From: Pyramidobacter sp.
GTDB lineage: Bacteria > Synergistota > Synergistia > Synergistales > Dethiosulfovibrionaceae
NCBI GenBank assembly: GCA_016286835.1
Contig: JAEEUD010000067.1
Coordinates: forward strand, 1 to 8,485
DNA length: 8,485 nt
Reading direction: 5' to 3'
The translations under genes were made by a program, and so were the position numbers. The notes under the pieces are model-generated. The model was given only the letters and a program-made list of their open reading frames with translations. It made no database searches and was not told the DNA's origin. Positions 1-5,698 of this stretch are shown piece after piece (within the stretch, counting starts at the first letter, position 1; every line of letters starts with the position of its first letter).

Positions 1-1119
1 CTGCTGGGACAGAAGTTCGGTGAAGGGCGGACGGACGAGCTCGGGCCGATCGTGGGCGCTTCCGTCTGTCTGTTCGGAACGCTCGGCGCTGCCGTCGCCG
101 TGCTCATGCAGCCGCTGGCTCCGTTTGCGGCCAAAGCGCTGCTGACGCCCGCCGAGGCGTTCGCCGGCACGGTGACGTACGTGCGGCTGTGCTGCGCCGG
201 TTTCCCGTTCATCGTCGCCTACAACCTGCTGGGCGGCATTTTTCGCGGACTCGGCAACGCCACCTTGCCGACGCTGGCCGTGGCCATTGCCTGCGCTGCC
301 AACATCGTCGGCGACTGGCTGCTGATCGGCGTCTGCGGCATGGGATCGGCGGGCGCGGCGATCGCCACGGTGGCCGCGCAGGCGGCGAGTGTCCTGATCT
401 CGCTTGTCCTGCTCCGCTGCAAGGGTGTGCCCTTTTCATTCGGACGGCGCGACGTAGGCTTTCGCCGGCCGCTCATTGAACGAGTGCTGAAGCTGGGCGG
501 ACCGGTCGCGTTTCAGGACGTGATCGTCAACCTTTCGTTCCTCGTCATCGCTGCGATCGTCAATTCACTGGGCGTCGTCACGGCGGCGGGGATCGGGATC
601 GCGGAGCGCGTGTGCGGCTTTGTGATGCTTGCGCCGTCGGCGTTTGGTCAGGCCATGTCTACGTTCGCGGCGCAGAACACCGGCGCCGGGCAGCCTGCGC
701 GGGCCAGACGCGGCCTGCTGTACGCGATCCTCACGTCGCTTGCTGCCGGCTGCGTGATGGGCTGGCTGTCGTTCTTCCACGGCGACGCCCTCACCGCTCT
801 GTTCGTTGAAGATCAGCCGGAGCTGGTCAGGATCGGCTGGGAGTATCTGCGCGCCTACTCGATCGACTGCCTGCTCACGTCGTTTTTGTTCTGCTTTATC
901 GGCTATTTCAGCGGGCTCGGAAAAACGTCGTTCGTCATGCTCCAGGGCATCGTCGGAGCGTTTTGCGTGCGCATCCCCGTTTCATGGGCGATGAGTCGCC
1001 TCGTGCCCGTGTCGGTCTTTAAAATCGGTCTGGCCACGCCGCTGTCGTCGGCTGTGCAGATTGCCCTGTGTCTGATCGCCTTTGCGCGGCTGAAGCGCGA
1101 AACGCTAAAAGTTCTGTGA
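1..1119 (+). CDS. MATE-family multidrug/metabolite efflux transporter, 5' end cut by window edge
   Basis: This is an inner-membrane antiporter of the MATE family (MatE domains), which normally exports drugs or metabolites in exchange for Na+ or H+. The frame is open from base 1, so the gene starts upstream. The GTG at position 52 is only an internal valine. About 372 residues are visible and MATE proteins usually have about 450, so roughly 80 N-terminal residues are missing. The visible part opens with the cytoplasmic-loop signature QKFGEGRTDEL, followed by many hydrophobic segments. The start of the second MatE repeat is recognisable (LGGPVAFQDVIVNLSF), with the later FAAQNTGAG motif characteristic of the family. 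It ends with a basic tail (RLKRETLKVL) and TGA. No strong terminator follows. Family assignment is firm; the substrate cannot be told. Confidence 0.9.
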   Translation: MLGQKFGEGRTDELGPIVGASVCLFGTLGAAVAVLMQPLAPFAAKALLTPAEAFAGTVTYVRLCCAGFPFIVAYNLLGGIFRGLGNATLPTLAVAIACAANIVGDWLLIGVCGMGSAGAAIATVAAQAASVLISLVLLRCKGVPFSFGRRDVGFRRPLIERVLKLGGPVAFQDVIVNLSFLVIAAIVNSLGVVTAAGIGIAERVCGFVMLAPSAFGQAMSTFAAQNTGAGQPARARRGLLYAILTSLAAGCVMGWLSFFHGDALTALFVEDQPELVRIGWEYLRAYSIDCLLTSFLFCFIGYFSGLGKTSFVMLQGIVGAFCVRIPVSWAMSRLVPVSVFKIGLATPLSSAVQIALCLIAFARLKRETLKVL

Positions 1120-1155
1120 AGTGCGGCACTGTATTTATGACCGGCGCTTTTGCTG

Positions 1156-1184
1156 TTGAAATATAAGCAAAGCCCACGTATAAT
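1156..1184 (+). promoter_or_regulatory. Sigma70-type promoter of the abgB-like gene
   Basis: A TTGAAA -35 box (1156-1161) and a perfect TATAAT -10 box (1179-1184) are separated by exactly 17 bp in an AT-rich stretch between two GC-rich genes. Transcription would start near 1190-1192 and run into the amidohydrolase gene. The match to consensus and its placement make this one of the clearest promoters in the window. Confidence 0.8.
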
Positions 1185-1198
1185 TAAAACAGTTTTAA

Positions 1199-1220
1199 AA
1201 GAGCCGCCGCGTGCGGCCTT
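1199..1220 (+). promoter_or_regulatory. Leader hairpin upstream of the abgB-like RBS
   Basis: GCCGC (1203-1207) pairs with GCGGC (1213-1217) around the loop CGCGT, and flanking A and T residues can extend the stem. It lies just after the predicted transcription start and before the AAAGGAG ribosome binding site at 1228-1234. It could protect the mRNA 5' end. It could also be a weak terminator for the upstream transporter gene, but the following run (TTATTT) is poor. The in-frame GTG at 1211 falls inside the stem, which argues against translation starting there. Confidence 0.35.
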
Positions 1221-1246
1221 ATTTCCGAAAGGAGACTGTGATCCCC

Positions 1247-2695
1247 ATGGACAACAGAGTGAAGATCGCCGATTTTATCGAGTCGCGCGGCGCGCGCTAC
1301 AACGAATTTGCTGACGAGATCTGGGGCTATGCGGAGACGGCGTTCCGCGAGCACAGATCGATGGAAGCGCAGATCCGACTTCTTGAAGAAGAGGGATTCA
1401 AGGTCACGCGCAACGTCGGCGACGTGGAAACGGCGTTCTGCGGCGAATGGGGCAGCGGCAAGCCCGTGATCGCCTTCCTCGGCGAGTTCGACGCGCTGGC
1501 CGGGCTCAGTCAGAAGGCAGGCGTCGCCTGCAAGGACCCCGTCGAGGCCGGCGCGAACGGCCACGGCTGCGGCCACAATCTGCTCGGCATCGCTTCCATC
1601 GCAGCTGCCGCGGCACTGAAGAAGATCATGGCCGACGAGGGCCTGAAGGGTACTGTGCGCTACTACGGCTGCCCCGGTGAAGAAGGCGGCAGCGGCAAGG
1701 CGTTCATGGCCCGCGAGGGCGTGTTCGACGATGTCGACGCTGCACTCACCTGGCACCCCGCCAACTGCAACTACACCGCCGGCGACTCGTCGCTCGCCAA
1801 CACGCAGATCTATTACCGCTTCCGCGGCGTCAGCTCTCACGCGGCAGCCGCGCCTCACCTTGGCCGCAGCGCCCTCGACGCGGTGGAGCTGATGAACATC
1901 GGCGTCCAGTTCCTGCGCGAGCACGTCATTCAGGAGGCCCGTATGCACTATGCGATCACCGACGCAGGCGGAGTGTCGCCCAACGTCGTCCAGCCCTACG
2001 CCGAAGTGCTTTACCTGCTGCGCGCCCCCAAGAGCGGACAGGTCAAGGACATCGTCGAGCGCGTCGACCGCATCGCCCAGGGCGCGGCCCTGATGACCGA
2101 CACCGTGATGGAGAAGGACTTCGTCAAGTCGTGCGCCAACATCGTCAACAACGAGACGCTCGAACGCGATCTGCAGAAGAACCTCGAATACTACGGTGCT
2201 CCCGCCTTTGACGAAGAGGATAAAAAGTTTGCCGAGGCCATCTTCGCGACCACGCCCGAGGCAGGCCGTTACGAAGGCATCATCAAGCATGTGAGCAAAG
2301 ACGAAGCCGGACGCAAGGCGCTTGAAGAAGCCAAGAAATACGCGCTGCCCTGCACAATCCTGCCCTACGTGCCCACCGGCATCGCCCAGGGCGGATCGAC
2401 CGACGTCGGCGACGTGTCGTGGAAGACGCCGACCGCGCAGATCTACATGGGCACCTGGGCAAACTCCACGCCCGGTCACTCGTGGCAGGTCGTTGCTCAG
2501 GGCAAGTCGGCCATGGCTCACAAGGCCATGCTCCAGGCGGGCAAAGTCCTCGCCGCCACTGGACTCGACCTGATCCTCGATCCCGAGCTCGTAAAGAAGG
2601 CCCAGGCCGAACTGAAGGAACGCCTCCAGGGCGAGACCTACGTCGCCATTCCGAAGGGCGTCAAGCCCCGCGGACTGTCCGGCGCGAAAAATTAA
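1247..2695 (+). CDS. abgB: M20-family amidohydrolase, AbgB-like (p-aminobenzoyl-glutamate hydrolase subunit B)
   Basis: This is a cytoplasmic metal-dependent amidohydrolase of the M20 family. AbgB works with AbgA to cleave p-aminobenzoyl-glutamate, a folate breakdown product; relatives cut other acylated amino acids. Visible motifs are GEFDALAGL (79-87), NGHGCGHNLLG (104-114, metal ligands), PGEEGGSGK (143-151, catalytic Glu), TWHP (168-171), the dimerisation-domain motif SSHAAAAPH (196-204) and the closing GHSWQ (410-414). From the ATG at 1247 the product is 482 aa, close to E. coli AbgB (about 481). That ATG lies 12 nt after GGAG. In-frame GTGs at 1238 and 1211 are possible but worse: 1238 is only 3 nt from GGAG and 1211 precedes the RBS. 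The gene has its own promoter and terminator, and no abgA or abgT lies beside it. The real substrate is therefore uncertain, though the subfamily is clear. Confidence 0.88.
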   Translation: MDNRVKIADFIESRGARYNEFADEIWGYAETAFREHRSMEAQIRLLEEEGFKVTRNVGDVETAFCGEWGSGKPVIAFLGEFDALAGLSQKAGVACKDPVEAGANGHGCGHNLLGIASIAAAAALKKIMADEGLKGTVRYYGCPGEEGGSGKAFMAREGVFDDVDAALTWHPANCNYTAGDSSLANTQIYYRFRGVSSHAAAAPHLGRSALDAVELMNIGVQFLREHVIQEARMHYAITDAGGVSPNVVQPYAEVLYLLRAPKSGQVKDIVERVDRIAQGAALMTDTVMEKDFVKSCANIVNNETLERDLQKNLEYYGAPAFDEEDKKFAEAIFATTPEAGRYEGIIKHVSKDEAGRKALEEAKKYALPCTILPYVPTGIAQGGSTDVGDVSWKTPTAQIYMGTWANSTPGHSWQVVAQGKSAMAHKAMLQAGKVLAATGLDLILDPELVKKAQAELKERLQGETYVAIPKGVKPRGLSGAKN

Positions 2696-2698
2696 TTA

Positions 2699-2726
2699 AT
2701 AATTAGTAATGAGTAATGAATAATTA
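2699..2726. repeat. AT-rich spacer with short tandem repeat
   Basis: The few bases between the abgB-like stop codon and its terminator are almost pure A/T. They contain AGTAATG twice in tandem (2705-2711 and 2712-2718) and related TAATTA/TAATGA words. This contrasts sharply with the GC-rich genes on the left. No gene is present. Confidence 0.5.
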
Positions 2727-2780
2727 AAAACCATGAAGAGCGGCTGGAGATATTCCGGCGCTCTTCATGGTTTTGTTGTT
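2727..2780 (+). terminator. Intrinsic terminator of the abgB-like gene
   Basis: A perfect 16-bp inverted repeat (2727-2742 with 2759-2774) encloses a smaller imperfect stem (2744-2748 with 2754-2758). It is followed by a T-rich run (TTTTGTTGTT) on the plus strand. The left arm begins with AAAA, so it could also work weakly in the other direction. It lies 31 bp after the stop codon and immediately before the insertion sequence. Confidence 0.88.
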
Positions 2781-2787
2781 AAGCGAA

Positions 2788-2810
2788 AACCCCTGGCTCT
2801 GCCGGGGGTT
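2788..2810. repeat. IS left-end hairpin
   Basis: AACCCCTGGC (2788-2797) pairs with GCCGGGGGTT (2801-2810) around the loop TCT, with one T-G wobble. Its tip (GGC, 3-nt loop, GCC) matches that of the right-end hairpin, as expected for TnpA-bound subterminal hairpins. It is followed by a second small hairpin, AAAGC-TTTA-GCTTT (2814-2827). In IS200 the left-end stem also blocks outside transcription from entering tnpA. Confidence 0.75.
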
Positions 2811-2864
2811 CAGAAAGCTTTAGCTTTGGTACTCGCTTTTGATTTTTCTCGTAGTTGAGTAACA

Positions 2865-2926
2865 ATCCTCCATGAGCTAAAACAGAGACGGCCGACAACC
2901 GTACCCTATGAAAACTCAAGGAGGAT
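2865..2926 (+). promoter_or_regulatory. tnpA leader stem that sequesters the ribosome binding site
   Basis: Bases 2865-2876 (ATCCTCCATGAG) pair with 2915-2926 (CTCAAGGAGGAT) in 11 of 12 positions. The right arm contains the AAGGAGG ribosome binding site of tnpA, whose ATG begins 8 nt later. A small ACGG/CCGT stem sits in the loop (2888-2902). IS200 of Salmonella is known to mask its tnpA Shine-Dalgarno in a 5'UTR stem-loop, so this is likely the same type of control limiting transposase translation. The pairing is read directly from sequence; the regulatory effect is inferred from the family. Confidence 0.75.
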
Positions 2927-2932
2927 AAACTA

Positions 2933-3412
2933 ATGGTTGAAAAGAACACTGACAGTTTAGCACACACAACGTGGGAATGTAAGTATCATGTTGTTTTTGC
3001 ACCGAAATTCCGTCGTCAGATCATTTACGGCAGATTAAAAACAGAAATAGGCAAAATACTGAGAACGTTGTGCGAGCGAAAGGGAATAGAAATGCTTGAA
3101 GGAAATTTGTGTCCCGACCATGTACATATGCTGTTGAAGATTCCACCGAAATATAGTGTGTCACAAGTAATGGGATACCTGAAAGGTAAAAGTTCACTGA
3201 TTATCTTTGATCGTTTTGCAAATCTGAAGTACAAATACGGAAACCGCAAATTCTGGTGTCGTGGTTATTACGTCAACACAGTCGGACGAAACGAGAAAAA
3301 GATAACGGAGTACATCCGCAATCAACTGGTCGAGGACAAGCTGGCAGACCAACTGACATTGAAAGAGCTGATCGACCCGTTTACGGGTGAGTCGGTGAAA
3401 GAAGGCAAGTAA
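2933..3412 (+). CDS. tnpA: IS200-type transposase TnpA (Y1_Tnp, HUH family)
   Basis: This single-strand DNA transposase cuts and rejoins the IS ends through a 5'-phosphotyrosine link and acts as a dimer on the end hairpins. At 159 aa it has the full length of the family. The HUH motif is His63-Val-His65 in CPDHVHMLL, and the catalytic tyrosine is most likely Tyr127 in TEYIRNQ, the same position as in IS608 TnpA. The N-terminal WECKYHVVFAPKFRR motif and the conserved GYYVNTVG stretch (111-118) are typical. No frameshift or stop is seen, so it should be active. The ATG follows AAGGAGG by 8 nt, but that site is paired in the leader stem. Its base composition and codon use are more AT-rich than the host genes. 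Confidence 0.95.
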   Translation: MVEKNTDSLAHTTWECKYHVVFAPKFRRQIIYGRLKTEIGKILRTLCERKGIEMLEGNLCPDHVHMLLKIPPKYSVSQVMGYLKGKSSLIIFDRFANLKYKYGNRKFWCRGYYVNTVGRNEKKITEYIRNQLVEDKLADQLTLKELIDPFTGESVKEGK

Positions 3413-3507
3413 GGGACCCCTTTAGGGGTTGCCTGTAACAGTGGTGCGGCTGTCGGCCTTTCGGTGCCCGCGAGGGCTGCCGGTAGCGGGCCCTTATAGG
3501 GCCAAAT
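3413..3507 (+). ncRNA. Structured 3' noncoding module of the IS (possible RNA element)
   Basis: Between the tnpA stop and the right-end hairpin, about 95 GC-rich bases can fold into successive stems. These are ACCCC-TTTA-GGGGT (3416-3429); a 9-bp long-range stem 3449-3457 with 3479-3487 (two G-U pairs); inside it GCCC-GCGA-GGGC (3466-3477), capped by a GNRA-type tetraloop; and GGCCCT-TAT-AGGGCC (3489-3503). No reading frame is supported. In IS605-type elements a similarly placed region forms the omega (guide) RNA used by TnpB, but no tnpB is here. It could instead be a tnpA mRNA 3' structure or terminator. Folding was judged by eye, and the RNA function is inference. Confidence 0.4.
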
Positions 3508-3511
3508 CAAG

Positions 3512-3530
3512 CCACCGGCTTAGCCGGTGG
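3512..3530. repeat. IS right-end hairpin
   Basis: CCACCGGC (3512-3519) and GCCGGTGG (3523-3530) form a perfect 8-bp stem with loop TTA. It is the subterminal right-end hairpin expected for TnpA recognition. The cleavage site should lie a few bases beyond it, around TCCTGACTAT (3531-3540). Read on the minus strand it could also slow transcription coming from the racemase gene, which has no other obvious terminator. Confidence 0.75.
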
Positions 3531-3557
3531 TCCTGACTATACGTTTCCCTTTTTGGC

Positions 3558-3581
3558 CTTTGTGTCTTTGCGTCTTCGTGT
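3558..3581. repeat. Three degenerate 8-bp tandem repeats
   Basis: CTTTGTGT, CTTTGCGT and CTTCGTGT follow each other without a gap, each differing from the first by one or two bases. On the minus strand they read as ACACAAAG-type words just downstream of the racemase stop codon. The rest of 3541-3601 holds no gene or clear terminator. Confidence 0.6.
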
Positions 3582-3601
3582 TGAAGAACTTGAATTTGTT
3601 T

Positions 3602-4297
3602 TTAACGATAAAGTGCCTCAAGGCACGCGCGCGACAGGCTTTTCAGGCTGCTGACGCCCATTTCCGGGGGCAGGCTGCTGGCGTCGTAGGCCAGGGGCAG
3701 CTCGGTGCAGGCGGTGACGATCGGGGCACGGCGGATGCCCCAGAGGCGCATACCGATCTCGTCCATCACCTTTCCGCTGGCGGGCAGATCGCCGGCCTTG
3801 ACGAGGCGGATCGCCTCGGTCGCCAGATCGCGCACGGCCTCGTCCACGTCAAAGAGCGTGTACCCGCGCCGTTTGGCTTCCGCCGTATAGATGCCGCTGG
3901 CCAGCGTCGCGCCCGTGGCGATGATCCAGCAGCCGTCGGGCGAGGCTTTCACGGCGTCGTCGATCGTTGCTTCGACGATATGGATGAGGGGCTTTTTCAG
4001 TTCGCTCCTGAACTTGTCGATGAAGATGTGCGCGGTGTTGCAGGGCACGGCCAGCAGGTCGGCGCCCCACTCGCACAGCTTGTCGAGTCCTTCACGCAGA
4101 GCACCGGCGGGGCTTTCGCCGCGGCCGAAAAACGCTGCCGTGCGGTCGGGGGTTTGCGAATTGGAATAGACGTACACGATCGGGTGCTCCTGGTCTTTCC
4201 TGGCCGGAGCCATCGCTGTCAGCAGCCGCAGGAATTCGGCCGAAGCCGCCGGTCCCATGCCGCCGTAAACGCCAAGGATTTTATCGGGTGATCTCAT
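3602..4297 (-). CDS. Aspartate/glutamate racemase-family protein
   Basis: This cytoplasmic, cofactor-independent racemase interconverts L and D forms of an acidic amino acid, probably aspartate, by a two-cysteine mechanism. It has 231 aa, normal for the family. The N-terminal phosphate/carboxylate loop is GVYGGMGPAASAEF (9-22). The first catalytic cysteine is Cys86 in AVPCNTAH and the second Cys197 in TACTELPLAY. Both are intact, so it should be active. The ATG at 4297 follows an AAAAGGAGA ribosome binding site with good spacing, and a near-consensus promoter lies just upstream. It is transcribed away from the DUF362 gene. Its role could be D-Asp or D-Glu production for the wall or D-amino-acid catabolism. 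Glutamate racemase MurI is less likely, because the GGMGP start is typical of the aspartate racemase branch. Confidence 0.9.
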   Translation of the reverse strand: MRSPDKILGVYGGMGPAASAEFLRLLTAMAPARKDQEHPIVYVYSNSQTPDRTAAFFGRGESPAGALREGLDKLCEWGADLLAVPCNTAHIFIDKFRSELKKPLIHIVEATIDDAVKASPDGCWIIATGATLASGIYTAEAKRRGYTLFDVDEAVRDLATEAIRLVKAGDLPASGKVMDEIGMRLWGIRRAPIVTACTELPLAYDASSLPPEMGVSSLKSLSRACLEALYR

Positions 4298-4334
4298 TAC
4301 GGTCGTCTCCTTTTCCTGGAACAGATACGTTCAC

Positions 4335-4363
4335 ATCGTACCCCGTTTTTGCCGCGCGGTCAA
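4335..4363 (-). promoter_or_regulatory. Promoter of the racemase gene
   Basis: On the minus strand TTGACC (4363-4358) and TACGAT (4340-4335) are separated by exactly 17 bp, each matching five of six consensus bases. Transcription would begin near 4328, giving a leader of about 30 nt before the ATG at 4297. Confidence 0.7.
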
Positions 4364-4376
4364 CCGAAAAAACGCC

Positions 4377-4405
4377 TTGAAGTCCTGCGCCGGCACTGTT
4401 AAGAT
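4377..4405 (+). promoter_or_regulatory. Promoter of the DUF362-ferredoxin gene
   Basis: TTGAAG (4377-4382) and TAAGAT (4400-4405) are separated by 17 bp, each matching four of six consensus bases. The start would be near 4411, about 26 nt before the ATG. Its -35 box is only 13 bp from that of the divergent racemase promoter, so the two may interfere with each other or share a regulator. Confidence 0.55.
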
Positions 4406-4437
4406 AGCGGCAAAATCGGTTCAAAGGAGAAAATGCC

Positions 4438-5565
4438 ATGTCCGTCGTTGCCCTCTGGCACTGTGATGAATATTCTTCCGCTGCGCTCGATCCGATCGTT
4501 CGCGAGGCGCTGGGCCTGCTCACGTTCTCGCAGGGGGACCGCGTCCTCGTCAAGGCCAACATGCTTGCCGCGCGCTCGCCCGACGCGTGTGTGACGACGC
4601 ATCCTGCGCTTGTCGAATCCGTCTGCCGTGCCCTGCTCGATCTGGGGTGCTCGGTAACCATCGGCGACAGCCCGGGCATCGAGCCCTTCGCGCTCGTCGC
4701 CCGTGTGTCCGGCATTGCCGCGGTCGGCGAGAAACTCGGCGTGCCCGTGAAGGAACTGTCGCGCTCCACGCTCTGCCCGGCAAACGAACGGCGCGTGAAC
4801 AGGCGTCTTGAGCTTTCGGCCGACGTGCTCGAAGCCGACGCCGTCGTCAGCCTGCCGAAGCTGAAAACGCACTGTCAGATGCAGCTGACGATGGCTGTGA
4901 AAAACCTTTTCGGCACAGTCGTCGGCACGCGCAAGGCACAGTGGCATTACGCAGTGGGGCTTGACCGTTCCCGTTTTGCCGACGTGCTGCTCGACATCCT
5001 CGTCTCGCTGCCGCCCGTGCTGTCGGTCATGGACGGCGTGCGGGGCATGGAAGGGCACGGACCGAGCAACGGCACGCCGCGGCAGTTTGGCCTGATCGGC
5101 GCTTCGGCCGACGCTGTGGCGCTCGACGCTGCGCTTTGCCCGATGATGGGCCTGCCGGCGGAGCAGTATGCCATTCTGAAAGCTGCCCGCGCCCGCGGCA
5201 TCGGCGATGTGGATCTCGATCGCTTCGAATGGCGCGGCGACTTCGATCCGCGGACGCGTTTTGCGAACGTCGATATTCCTGCGCTCGACGCACTCAGCCT
5301 GATGCCGCGTTTCATGGACAGGCTGGGACGCGCCTTGCTGGCTTCGCGACCCGAACAGGACCTTTCCCGCTGCGTGCAGTGCGGGCGCTGCGCGAGCATT
5401 TGTCCGGCCGGCGCGCTCGTTCTCGACGGGAAAAAACTGAGATTCGACTATTCAAAGTGCATCCGCTGCTACTGCTGCCATGAGATGTGTCCGCGCGACG
5501 CGATCGTCTTCCGCGAAGGCGCCCTGATGAGACTGTTTAAAAGGATCGGTATGGCGCGGACGTAG
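4438..5565 (+). CDS. DUF362 protein with C-terminal 2[4Fe-4S] ferredoxin domain
   Basis: This is a 375-residue, probably cytoplasmic iron-sulfur protein. The DUF362 domain fills residues 1 to about 280, with signature stretches VLVKANML (36-43), SLPKLKTHCQMQLTMAVKN (138-156) and VMDGVRGMEGHGPSNG (197-212). The C-terminus carries two CxxCxxCxxxCP motifs: Cys312, 315, 318, 322 and Cys341, 344, 347, 351. Together these would hold two [4Fe-4S] clusters. An additional Cys346 lies in the second motif. DUF362 proteins are common in anaerobes and their reaction is not established; electron transfer is the obvious inference for the tail. The ATG at 4438 follows AAAGGAG by 8 nt. An ATG 5 nt earlier (4433) is out of frame. 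The gene stands alone with its own promoter and a strong terminator. Confidence 0.9.
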   Translation: MSVVALWHCDEYSSAALDPIVREALGLLTFSQGDRVLVKANMLAARSPDACVTTHPALVESVCRALLDLGCSVTIGDSPGIEPFALVARVSGIAAVGEKLGVPVKELSRSTLCPANERRVNRRLELSADVLEADAVVSLPKLKTHCQMQLTMAVKNLFGTVVGTRKAQWHYAVGLDRSRFADVLLDILVSLPPVLSVMDGVRGMEGHGPSNGTPRQFGLIGASADAVALDAALCPMMGLPAEQYAILKAARARGIGDVDLDRFEWRGDFDPRTRFANVDIPALDALSLMPRFMDRLGRALLASRPEQDLSRCVQCGRCASICPAGALVLDGKKLRFDYSKCIRCYCCHEMCPRDAIVFREGALMRLFKRIGMART

Positions 5566-5635
5566 GTGTGTGATCTGTTAGAGAAGAGAAAAGAGTTACA
5601 GTGAATCCGTTGTTCTCTGTGGAACAGTCACAGAC

Positions 5636-5696
5636 AAAAAAGCAGCGCGGCGAAAGAAGTTTCACGAGGAACTTCTTTCGCCGCGCTGAGTTTTTT
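5636..5696. terminator. Bidirectional intrinsic terminator between convergent genes
   Basis: A perfect 19-bp inverted repeat (5643-5661 with 5670-5688) surrounds an 8-nt loop. A run of six T (5691-5696) follows on the plus strand, and six A (5636-5641) precede it, which gives a T-run on the minus strand. It should end both the DUF362 transcript and the Na+/Pi cotransporter transcript, whose stop codon lies directly beside it. The 70 bases before it (5566-5635) show nothing else. Confidence 0.92.
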
Positions 5697-5698
5697 GA

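Larger units (their letters stand above)
2781..3540 (+). mobile_element. IS200/IS605-family insertion sequence (tnpA only)
   Basis: The element consists of a left-end hairpin (2788-2810), a structured leader, tnpA (2933-3412), a structured 3' noncoding part and a right-end hairpin (3512-3530). As expected for this family there are no terminal inverted repeats and no target duplication; the subterminal hairpins are the ends recognised by TnpA. The exact boundaries cannot be fixed without an empty site, so the ends given are approximate. No tnpB is present, which makes it IS200-like rather than IS605-like. It is visibly richer in A/T than its host neighbours, which supports recent acquisition. 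It lies between the convergent abgB-like and racemase genes, just past a terminator, so it disrupts no gene. Confidence 0.85.

Noticed and set aside
1211..1246. Upstream GTG starts for the abgB-like gene (1211, 1238)
   Set aside because: 1211 lies before the RBS and inside a leader hairpin; 1238 is only 3 nt from GGAG. The ATG at 1247 gives the family length.
1184..2521. Long minus-strand open frame (445 codons) opposite the abgB-like gene
   Set aside because: Low-complexity composition, no family motif, and the opposite strand encodes an intact M20 enzyme with its own promoter, RBS and terminator.
3413..3511. Possible tnpB remnant behind tnpA
   Set aside because: No frame in this stretch shows RuvC or zinc-finger motifs of TnpB; it is too short and reads as structured noncoding DNA.
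3527..4291. Plus-strand open frame (254 codons) opposite the racemase gene
   Set aside because: It starts inside the IS right-end hairpin, and the rest is antisense to a racemase with both catalytic cysteines intact.
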